64,000 nt of DNA, from the NCBI GenBank assembly GCA_037133475.1, contig JBAXOB010000009.1, forward strand, positions 43,336-107,335, written 5' to 3'. A model generated the notes under the pieces. The model saw only the letters and a list, made by a program, of their open reading frames with translations. It did not search any database and was not told the origin of the DNA. This DNA comes from CAIVAT01 sp037133475 (lineage in GTDB: Bacteria > Bacteroidota > Bacteroidia > Bacteroidales > FEN-979). Below, piece after piece: positions 1-7,146 of this stretch. The translations under genes and the position numbers were made by a program. The number at the start of each line of letters is the position of its first letter. Position 1 is the first letter of the stretch.

Positions 1-2
1 TG

Positions 3-686
3 GAGGGGAAAGCAATAGAGGGAAACCTGAATTTTTCCCCCGTGGATCCCTCCCCTGCTGCAAAAGCCATCCTTCATCCTGCGACAGGGCCTGTTATGGC
101 TGACAATGACCGGATGGTCCAGTATTTTTCCCGGCATGTGGAACGCATCGGCAATCGCGAAAAGGTAATGGAAAAACCTCCCGTGATCCCGTATCACCCC
201 CCCGTTCCTGACGGAAGTTCTGCCCGGCAGCCAACCGGGATGCTTTTTGAACAGGATCCCGTGCAAAACGCTGTTGAACAAGGTATTTCCCATCCCAAAA
301 CCAGTATGTTACCGCAAAAAACGGCACCTCCGGGGCCTAAACCAGGGCCTGCAATCCATGTCAGCGATGAAGATATCCCGGAAAAAACCACTCCAAAAAA
401 AGTGCCCGGTACCGGCAATCTTCCGGTAAGAAATTACCCGCCAGGTCGTTCAATACGGGAAATCATGCCCCGTGAGCCCTCTATTCCTTCCCGTGAAGAA
501 AAAAACAACCCCCGTGAACCGAAGAGCGAAACAGCCCCGAAACTCGTGATCGGGAAGATCACCGTGGAAATAGCACTTCCTCCGCCAACCCAGCCGCAGA
601 AGATCATCACGCGGGTCGTACAGAAGTCAGCGGAGGAAAATCATGGAAACACCAACAGGCTCCGGTTCGGATTAGGACAAATGTAA
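3..686 (+). CDS. Pro-rich eCIS-associated protein, left-truncated by the window
   Basis: The reading frame is open from base 3 with no stop before 684-686, so the gene probably begins left of the window; the first usable in-window start is GTG at 42. The visible part is low-complexity and rich in Pro, Lys and Glu, with no membrane segment or enzymatic motif. Only the C-terminal stretch (KLVIGKITVEI, then a Pro-rich tail) looks ordered. It ends 1 nt before the DUF4255 cap gene, so it belongs to the same operon and probably to the particle or its assembly. A disordered adaptor or linker would fit, but I do not recognise a family. The operon context is secure; the function is not. Confidence 0.6.
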   Translation, partial: EGKAIEGNLNFSPVDPSPAAKAILHPATGPVMADNDRMVQYFSRHVERIGNREKVMEKPPVIPYHPPVPDGSSARQPTGMLFEQDPVQNAVEQGISHPKTSMLPQKTAPPGPKPGPAIHVSDEDIPEKTTPKKVPGTGNLPVRNYPPGRSIREIMPREPSIPSREEKNNPREPKSETAPKLVIGKITVEIALPPPTQPQKIITRVVQKSAEENHGNTNRLRFGLGQM

Positions 687-687
687 T

Positions 688-1977
688 ATGGACTATACGA
701 CGTTAGACGAGATCACCGAAACGATCATCACGGTAATCCAGCAGGCAATATCCCATGCAGGCTATCCGGTAGACGTAATACCTGAGCTTGTTACAAAGGA
801 AAAAGATGGGGTTAGCTTCTACCTGTATCATGTACAGGAAAATTCCCATTATAAAAATTACCCGCCAGCCGGAACCGATCATCCGCCCGTCTCCATCACC
901 CCAATGGGACTCAGCCTGTTTTACCAGCTCACCTGCAATAAAAAAAAGGTTAACAGCGAAGAGGATGCCTATGAAGAACAAATGCTGATGAGTATTGCGA
1001 TGAAAGCGTTGCATGACATGCCTGTGAGGAGGACGACCCTGAAAAACGCACCTGCCGGTTCTTACCAGCAAAAGGATATCGATATTAAAATCTCGATGCA
1101 GCACCTGACCCCGGCCGAATCGATCCAGTACTGGGCTGCAGCCGAATCAGCCGTAAGGCTTTCGTCCTATTACGAAGTCTCGGTTGTTTTTCTCCAGCCC
1201 GAGGTACCCACCTCCATCTCCGGGAGGGTGCTCTCCTATGGAAATTTTATTTTTACCGACCGTGCCCCACGCATTACCGCCAGCGAAAACACCATGGAAT
1301 ATCTTGTGCCGGGAGATCCCAATCCCCGGCAGGTGACCATCCGGCCAGCCCAGGCGATGACAGCGGGTGCCGGTCCGCCCTCAATTTCCAGCAGGATCAG
1401 GTTTTCAGGTTCCGGTTTTACCGGCAAGGACCTGACCATATTGATCCTGAGTCCTCTCTGGAATGAACCGGCCCTGGTCAGCGGATCCGCATGGGATGTA
1501 GCCTGGATCTCGGAAACCGCCTTCGCGATAACGCTCCAGCCGACGGCGGTACTGGTTAAATCGGGGACCATAAAAAATATGATCCCGGGACTTTATTCCG
1601 CGGAGGTGTGCAAAACCGAGCAAAGGAGCTTGCCGGGCGGGACGATAAAAAAGTTTGAACAACTTTCCAACCTCTTCCCTTTTTCGGTCATCCCCAGTGT
1701 TGACTCGTTCCTCCCGGGTCTCCCGGGAATCTACGATCTTACGGGGTACCTGTTTTACGACCCTGACCTTGATGCCAGGGATGTCCAGGTCTATCTGGGA
1801 GAAGAAAAACTGTCACTGAATCCCGCCGGGGCGACCACCGGCGGAGAATTTACCATCACCGGGCCGGCTCCCGGAACCATCAGTTTGATACCGCCGCCGG
1901 GAATCCACGGCAGTGTCGCGTTGAGGGTAATGGTCAGGGGAATCGAATCGCAGCCAAAATGGGTCAACATTCCCTGA
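688..1977 (+). CDS. DUF4255 family eCIS cap / tail-terminator protein (Afp16/Pvc16-like)
   Basis: A 429-aa protein. Residues 1-200 match the DUF4255 (Pvc16 N-terminal) fold seen in the tail-completion protein that caps the distal end of the inner tube and sheath of contractile injection systems. The family signature includes the N-terminal amphipathic helix and the YLYHVQEN...HPPVS...LSLFYQLT segment. Residues 210-429 form a beta-rich extension resembling IPT/TIG Ig-like domains (GSGFTGKDLTIL near residue 240), which the compact Afp16 does not have; it may decorate the cap or contact the cell surface. The start ATG lies 1 nt after the previous stop, and the AAA+ ATPase follows after 35 nt. 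The cap assignment is strong; the role of the extension is inference. Confidence 0.88.
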   Translation: MDYTTLDEITETIITVIQQAISHAGYPVDVIPELVTKEKDGVSFYLYHVQENSHYKNYPPAGTDHPPVSITPMGLSLFYQLTCNKKKVNSEEDAYEEQMLMSIAMKALHDMPVRRTTLKNAPAGSYQQKDIDIKISMQHLTPAESIQYWAAAESAVRLSSYYEVSVVFLQPEVPTSISGRVLSYGNFIFTDRAPRITASENTMEYLVPGDPNPRQVTIRPAQAMTAGAGPPSISSRIRFSGSGFTGKDLTILILSPLWNEPALVSGSAWDVAWISETAFAITLQPTAVLVKSGTIKNMIPGLYSAEVCKTEQRSLPGGTIKKFEQLSNLFPFSVIPSVDSFLPGLPGIYDLTGYLFYDPDLDARDVQVYLGEEKLSLNPAGATTGGEFTITGPAPGTISLIPPPGIHGSVALRVMVRGIESQPKWVNIP

Positions 1978-2012
1978 TTGGAATTTCACCCGACAGGTAA
2001 TTAACTTCAGCA

Positions 2013-4091
2013 TTGAAAGCATTTACAGAGGATATTATTCCGCCGTCGCAAGTTGCACCCGGCAATATGACTGAACTGATCCTTCAGCGTATCCGGTTGT
2101 TGTCGCAAAGGCGTGTCTGCTGGCTCCGTAATATATGGGCTGACCTCAGTAAAAACGAACAGGATGGATTCACTGCCCATACGGAGATAGACGGCTACCT
2201 GCTGAACAGGGATATCGCCACGTTTGAAAGGGAATATTATGAAAGGGATCCTGCGATGAAGGAGCTCTCCGGCAGGATCACAGCATCGGAAGAGGCTATT
2301 TTCAAAAGCCGGAACTCGCGGTTGGCAATACTTTCGAAAGTTTTCGGACTGAGCCGGTTTGAATCCGACATCCTGCAGATTTGCTTTGCCTTTGGTGTCG
2401 ATCCCAACCTCGGCAGGGTCTTTGCCTACCTGCAGGATCATTCGGGACGTGCCTATGTAACAGAAGCGCTGGTGGCGAAACTTTTCGGTTATGGTGAAAG
2501 CATTGTCATCCCGTCAGATTCCCCGTTGAAGGTCTGGCGACTGGTCAGGGAATCTGTTTTCCGCGCTGGCGAACCCGGCTCCCTCGAATGCGATCCCTTC
2601 ATCCGGAACTGGCTTCTTGGAGAAAATGAGATCGATGAAACACTGGTCGGTTACACCTCTGTGCAGCCTGTTTTTGAACCCCTCCGGCAGTGGCCTGTGG
2701 AACGGACTGTTTATGAGATCAACAAAATGAACGGCAACGGGTTTTGCAACCAGTTTCGTGTTTTTGTCGCGGGTGCGGAAGGCTCAGGCAGGAGGAGTTT
2801 TGCCGCCATTGCCAGCCAGGGGCTCGGATTGCCCCTGTTATCGCTGGATGCCGACAGGATACCCGAAACCTCCTGGAACCAGGTCTACCTGTTTGCCCAG
2901 CGCCAGGCGTTTCTTTCAGGCAGCGCCCTGGCATGGTATGGCGATACTTTACCTGACCGGTACTGGTCTTCCTCCATTCCCTCCTATCCGGTACAGTTTG
3001 TGACCGGCGGGACGGATGATCACCTGGCGCCTGCGGAAGGGTTCCTCGACCTGCGTGTCATCCTGCCCCGGATCGGGGTGGAGGAGCGACTGGCATTGTG
3101 GAAAAAACATGTTCCTGCCTCAGGAACCTGGCCGCAAGAGGAGATGCTGGAGATGTTGTTGCGGCATGAGACCACCATCAGGCAGATTGTGACCACCGGG
3201 AAAAAGATGATTTCCACTATTCCTGATACCTGTAAATCATTGAATGCCGATTCGGCCAGGATACTGGGAAGCCTGGCCCGCCATCTGACCAGCGAGTTTA
3301 CCTTTGACGACCTGGTCCTTCCTGACAACACCCGCGAGGGGCTTGAAGATTTCATCTTTGAGGCCAGTGAGCGGATCCTCTTCTGGGAACAGCCCAACGC
3401 CCGGCGTTTGTTCCCCCAGGGAAGGAGCCTTATCGGGTTGTTCACAGGAAGCCCCGGAACCGGGAAAACGATGGCGGCGCAGGTGATTGCCGCTTCGCTG
3501 AAGCTCGATCTTTTCCGTATCGATCTCTCCCTGGTAGTAAGTAAATATGTGGGGGAAACTTCCAAAAATATTGAACGCCTTCTTTCCCGTGCATCGAATA
3601 TGAACCTGGTGTTGCTTTTTGACGAGGCCGACTCCCTGTTTGGAAAACGGACCGAGATCAAAGACGCCCACGACCGGTATGGCAACACCGACACCAACTA
3701 TTTGTTGCAGGCGATTGAAAGTTATCCAGGGATCATCCTCCTTGCCAGCAACCGGAAATCGAACATCGACAGCGGTTTCATGCGCCGGTTCCGTTACCAG
3801 CTCGATTTTCCACGGCCCGATGCGGAGCAGCGCAACGTGATCTGGCGGAAGATCATCGGGGAGCTGGCCGGGGAGATGATCGTACGCGAATTTGACCAGG
3901 AGCTGTTCCGGCTTGCGGGATTGGTGGAAATCACAGGGGCCCAGATCAAACAGTCGGTGTTATCGGCCATCTTTATGGCGCGAAGGGGAAAGTGCGAACT
4001 GAAAATGACCCACCTGCTCCGGGGCCTTGAACGGGAGCTGGCCAAGGAGGGGAAAGGGCTGGGAAGACAGGTTTACCAGAATTTTAGTTAA
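2013..4091 (+). CDS. eCIS AAA+ ATPase (Afp15/Pvc15-like)
   Basis: A 692-aa cytoplasmic AAA+ protein. The C-terminal ATPase has Walker A GSPGTGKT (about residues 479-486), Walker B LVLLFDEADSLF (about 531-542) and a following arginine-rich segment ending in MRRFRYQLDFPRPD. An upstream domain contains a second, degenerate P-loop, GAEGSGRRS near residue 253, in which the Walker lysine is replaced by Arg, so this is a tandem module with only one competent site. The Afp15 family is essential for particle assembly or cargo handling but is absent from the mature particle. The first in-frame start is TTG at 2013; an ATG at 2067 is an alternative. It sits between the cap gene and the effector genes, which would suit a role in cargo loading. 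Confidence 0.9.
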   Translation: MKAFTEDIIPPSQVAPGNMTELILQRIRLLSQRRVCWLRNIWADLSKNEQDGFTAHTEIDGYLLNRDIATFEREYYERDPAMKELSGRITASEEAIFKSRNSRLAILSKVFGLSRFESDILQICFAFGVDPNLGRVFAYLQDHSGRAYVTEALVAKLFGYGESIVIPSDSPLKVWRLVRESVFRAGEPGSLECDPFIRNWLLGENEIDETLVGYTSVQPVFEPLRQWPVERTVYEINKMNGNGFCNQFRVFVAGAEGSGRRSFAAIASQGLGLPLLSLDADRIPETSWNQVYLFAQRQAFLSGSALAWYGDTLPDRYWSSSIPSYPVQFVTGGTDDHLAPAEGFLDLRVILPRIGVEERLALWKKHVPASGTWPQEEMLEMLLRHETTIRQIVTTGKKMISTIPDTCKSLNADSARILGSLARHLTSEFTFDDLVLPDNTREGLEDFIFEASERILFWEQPNARRLFPQGRSLIGLFTGSPGTGKTMAAQVIAASLKLDLFRIDLSLVVSKYVGETSKNIERLLSRASNMNLVLLFDEADSLFGKRTEIKDAHDRYGNTDTNYLLQAIESYPGIILLASNRKSNIDSGFMRRFRYQLDFPRPDAEQRNVIWRKIIGELAGEMIVREFDQELFRLAGLVEITGAQIKQSVLSAIFMARRGKCELKMTHLLRGLERELAKEGKGLGRQVYQNFS

Positions 4092-4096
4092 CTTCC

Positions 4097-4330
4097 ATGA
4101 TGCAGATCGACGAATTGCAGATACGGGTACCGGGAATGAGTGAAGAGGCCGGCACAGCGCTGGCAAAAGCGGTGGCGGAAAGGGTTGCCGCGGCGTTGCC
4201 TGCCGGTACGACTGACCGGTATATCCCCGGATTAAAGATTAAAATGCAAGGTTCCTTCGATGAAAATACCGATTTGATGGCCGACCGGATTGCCTCGCAA
4301 ATCCTTCGGCAAATCAATTTTACCATGTAA
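4097..4330 (+). CDS. small conserved eCIS-associated protein, function unknown
   Basis: A 77-aa acidic-to-neutral protein with an amphipathic helix (EEAGTALAKAVAERVAAAL) and a C-terminal helical segment (ADRIASQILRQI). It has no signal peptide, membrane segment or catalytic motif. It is packed between the ATPase (5 nt upstream) and the first DUF4157 effector (6 nt downstream), which makes it translationally linked to both. I recall short proteins with this IRVPGMS...EA pattern near other eCIS cargo genes, but cannot name a family. A chaperone or adaptor for effector loading is the simplest guess. Either ATG (4097 or 4100) could be the start. Confidence 0.75.
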   Translation: MMQIDELQIRVPGMSEEAGTALAKAVAERVAAALPAGTTDRYIPGLKIKMQGSFDENTDLMADRIASQILRQINFTM

Positions 4331-4336
4331 CGCACC

Positions 4337-5656
4337 ATGAGTTCCCTGCTGAATATAACTTCTGAAGCTTTCGGGTTAAAAAGGGCTATAAACCACCTGA
4401 CACCGTCAGCGGCGGTGCAGCCTAAGCTGACCGTGAACACCCCCGGCGACCGCTATGAGCAGGAGGCCGATTCCATGGCCGACAGGGTGATGCGGATGGC
4501 TGCGCCAGGGGCAGAAACGAAGCCATTAACAGGTTTGATCGGCCGCTCGGTGCAACGGAAATGTTTTTCCTGCGAAAAGGAAGAAGAGAAAAAGCACATC
4601 CTGCGCAAAGAATCTGGCGAAGGTGGCGGTTTGTCAGTTTCAGCCTCGTTTGCTTCTTCATTAAATGCATTAAAAGGCGGCGGTTCACCTTTACCCCGGT
4701 CAACAAGAAGTTTTATGGAAAACGCGTTCAGTACTGATTTTTCGGGTGTCCGGGTGCATGCAGACAGCCGGGCGGCTGAGATGAGCAGGGGCATACAGGC
4801 AAAGGCGTTTACTTATGGGAGTGATATTTATTTTAACACAAGTGAATACAATACACACACTGAAAATGGCAAAAGATTACTGGCGCATGAGTTAAGCCAT
4901 ACGGTTCAGCAGGGAGGTATCAAACGGAAAATGGTTCAGCGGGAAGTTTTATACAGCAATGGTTACCCCCGGCCATATTCGTCTGATTTGAATGAGGTCA
5001 CAAGTGCTGAAAAAAACACATGGACACCTTCAACAATCGATTTTAAGGCTTCCGCCCTGGCCTCCGGGGGTACAAACGGAGTTTCTGATTTCAATAGTTT
5101 TTTGAATGCACTCTCATCAAAAGCAGATAATTCCATCACCGATCTTTATCTGATAGGTCACTCAAATTCATCGATGTTCTCCTTTGGAGGCCGAATCCTT
5201 GTTCAATCTCCGCCCGACGTTGATTTTGTGACCGATGACAATTGTATCAGTACAACCCAATTAAGCGCTAAAATGGATGCCATTGTTCCTCTCAGGAAAA
5301 AATTCGCCCCCGGTTCTTCGATTGTTTTAGTGGGTTGTCATGCCGGCACTGGTGTCTCCTTACTTGATGCGATCAGCAATGCTTTTCAGGTATGTGTAAA
5401 AGGATTTATAAATGAAGTTATCTGGTGCCTGAACTGGAGCACACCCGGAAAAACAATTACAGGCAGGGGGAAAATCGGTTATGTTTCACCTGATACCACG
5501 GATCCATTGGAGCTTATTCTTCCGGTAAACAGTAATACATCAGATGTAAAACAACTGACTCCCGACAATCAATCCTGTGCGGGCGTACCTCAGGCAGCAC
5601 CGGTTCCCAGTCCCAGCCCCGCTCCCAGGAGTTATATTGATGAAGCACCCAAATAA
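4337..5656 (+). CDS. eCIS effector 1: DUF4157 protein with caspase-like His/Cys C-terminal domain
   Basis: A 439-aa cargo-type protein. It has the DUF4157-associated leader (VQPKLTVNTPGDRYEQEAD, near residue 25), a CxxC motif (RKCFSC), the DUF4157 core with zincin motif HELSH (His184-His188), and a different C-terminal domain from about residue 210. That domain contains a hydrophobic strand ending in GHS (His275) and a second ending in GCHAG (Cys334), the spacing and context of a clan CD (caspase/gingipain-like) or DUF4347-like His/Cys dyad; this is inference from motif only. There is no signal peptide, consistent with loading into the particle rather than Sec export. The tail is Pro-rich. 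The leader shares short DNA stretches with effectors 2 and 3, such as the TTGATCGGCCGCTCGGTG segment. Confidence 0.85.
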   Translation: MSSLLNITSEAFGLKRAINHLTPSAAVQPKLTVNTPGDRYEQEADSMADRVMRMAAPGAETKPLTGLIGRSVQRKCFSCEKEEEKKHILRKESGEGGGLSVSASFASSLNALKGGGSPLPRSTRSFMENAFSTDFSGVRVHADSRAAEMSRGIQAKAFTYGSDIYFNTSEYNTHTENGKRLLAHELSHTVQQGGIKRKMVQREVLYSNGYPRPYSSDLNEVTSAEKNTWTPSTIDFKASALASGGTNGVSDFNSFLNALSSKADNSITDLYLIGHSNSSMFSFGGRILVQSPPDVDFVTDDNCISTTQLSAKMDAIVPLRKKFAPGSSIVLVGCHAGTGVSLLDAISNAFQVCVKGFINEVIWCLNWSTPGKTITGRGKIGYVSPDTTDPLELILPVNSNTSDVKQLTPDNQSCAGVPQAAPVPSPSPAPRSYIDEAPK

Positions 5657-5682
5657 GAAAGATTCTCATCCTTTGTTAATCT

Positions 5683-6945
5683 ATGAATTCAATCCTTCAT
5701 AAAAGTCCTTCGGATATAATGCCATTCAAGTCACCCGGCATGGGAAAATTGATGGTTCAGCCGAAACTTACGGTCAACACTCCCGGCGATCGCTATGAGC
5801 AGGAGGCCGATGCCATGGCCGGCCGGGTGATGCGGATGGCTGCGCCAGGGGCAGAAGCAACGCCGGTTACCGGGTTGATCGGCCGCTCGGTGCAACGGAA
5901 ATGCACCAATTGTGATGAGGAGAATAAGAGGAGGGGAACTGTAATGCGGAAAGCTGCGTCAGGCAATGATTCTATGAATATTTCCCCGGCTTTTTCCTCA
6001 GCCCTCCATGCCACCCGTGGCGGCGGATCACCCTTGCCCGAGGGGACAAGGAACTTCATGGAAAATGCCTTCAGTGCAGATTTTTCGGGGGTCAGGGTGC
6101 ATGCTGACAGCCGGGCGGCGGAGATGAACAGGGGGATTAATGCAAAAGCATTTACTTATGGGAATGATATTTATTTTGGGAGGGGGAAATATTCCCCTAA
6201 TACATTCTCAGGTAAAACTTTGTTGGCACATGAGTTGAAACATACTTTACAACAACAAGGGGTTATCAGTCGAACTGATGATGATATAAATCCTATCCCA
6301 AATTCAATAGTAGGAAATGGGACTACTGAGGAATTAAAAAATGAGATTACAAGACTGGAGACATTTTTAATAGAAAACCCCAATTCCGGATGGAAAAATA
6401 CCGTTCAAAATAAGATAATATCTTTGAAAACATACCTGGCAGAAAGAGAAGATTCAACGTTGCCAGATTGTGACTCTCAATTGCTTTTCAATGGAGAAAG
6501 TTTGTGCTTTAGTGGTGGAAGAAGCGATTGCTATCCAGCTGTTTCAGGACCTAAACAAATTGATGATCAGGGTATTGAATTTTTTGACTACAGCATTGTT
6601 AGACAAAATGTAGCGGGCGGTCCGATCCCTGAAGGAGTTTATTGGCTTGATCCCAGACAGTTGGTTAACACTGGGTATAGGTTTTATAATCCACCCAATC
6701 CCGCCTGGGGGAAAAAAAGAATAACTATACATACATTCCATTCGACTCATACTTTTGGAAGAGGAGGTTTTTTTATACATGGTGGAACAGAATGGGGAAG
6801 CGTTGGCTGTATAGACCTTACCTCGTATATGGATTCTTTTGCACAGGTATTATCGATTTATAATAATTGCGGTTTTTGGAGTTGTAATCCTTGTAAGGTT
6901 CTTTTAACAGTGAAATATAAGTCAAACAGGGCAATTTTGAAATAA
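5683..6945 (+). CDS. eCIS effector 2: DUF4157 protein with L,D-transpeptidase-like C-terminal domain
   Basis: A 420-aa protein with the same architecture as effector 1: a QPKLTVNTPGDRYEQEAD leader, the CxxC motif RKCTNC, a DUF4157 core with HELKH starting at His183, then a unique C-terminal half. That half ends in FFIHGGTEWGSVGC, in which His366, Ser373, Gly375 and Cys376 match the HG...SxGC catalytic motif of YkuD/DUF2778 L,D-transpeptidase-type enzymes, including the T6SS effector family Tlde1. By family knowledge such a domain would act on peptidoglycan tetrapeptides, so an antibacterial role is plausible. No obvious immunity gene follows; only a decayed tube-gene fragment lies before effector 3. 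The C-terminal half is more A+T-rich than the leader, which hints at separate origins. Confidence 0.85.
   Translation: MNSILHKSPSDIMPFKSPGMGKLMVQPKLTVNTPGDRYEQEADAMAGRVMRMAAPGAEATPVTGLIGRSVQRKCTNCDEENKRRGTVMRKAASGNDSMNISPAFSSALHATRGGGSPLPEGTRNFMENAFSADFSGVRVHADSRAAEMNRGINAKAFTYGNDIYFGRGKYSPNTFSGKTLLAHELKHTLQQQGVISRTDDDINPIPNSIVGNGTTEELKNEITRLETFLIENPNSGWKNTVQNKIISLKTYLAEREDSTLPDCDSQLLFNGESLCFSGGRSDCYPAVSGPKQIDDQGIEFFDYSIVRQNVAGGPIPEGVYWLDPRQLVNTGYRFYNPPNPAWGKKRITIHTFHSTHTFGRGGFFIHGGTEWGSVGCIDLTSYMDSFAQVLSIYNNCGFWSCNPCKVLLTVKYKSNRAILK
5785..6138 (+). repeat. near-identical 354-bp block, copy 1 (inside effector 2)
   Basis: This block matches 7243-7596 in effector 3. Reading the two side by side I saw one difference (C at 5808, G at the equivalent base) in 354 positions, while both flanks diverge abruptly. 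It covers the end of the leader, the CxxC motif and most of the DUF4157 core up to the GIN/GIH codons. Confidence 0.92.
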
Positions 6946-7050
6946 GATATGTGAAACTGGTTATAAAAACTTTGAGGAAATTGCAAACGCGGTTACATGC
7001 AAACAAAGCAATGTCTCTCCTCTCTGCTGGTTTAGCACCCCCATTCCCGA

Positions 7051-7136
7051 CCCACGTGAAAGGCGCCCCAATTGAATTCCCGGGACATTTTCCCAGCCCC
7101 ATTCTGAATGTGATCATTTTTCATTTTAACAAATAA
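7051..7136 (+). pseudogene. decayed fragment of the 5' end of a tube-initiator (Afp7-like) gene
   Basis: The peptide VKGAPIEFPGHFPSPILNVI, continuing to IFHFNK and a stop, lines up without gaps with LKGALIEFSERFLGPIPNVI of the intact tube-initiator protein encoded from 9841. By eye 14 of 26 residues match, and about three quarters of 73 DNA positions are the same, counting from the shared AAAGGCGCC. It is an isolated fragment ending in TAA immediately before effector 3. The 61-codon frame that contains it (from 6951) has no other recognisable homology upstream. I read it as a recombination scar: the place where the tube gene once followed effector 2. Confidence 0.72.
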
Positions 7137-7146
7137 GCCAAATCTC

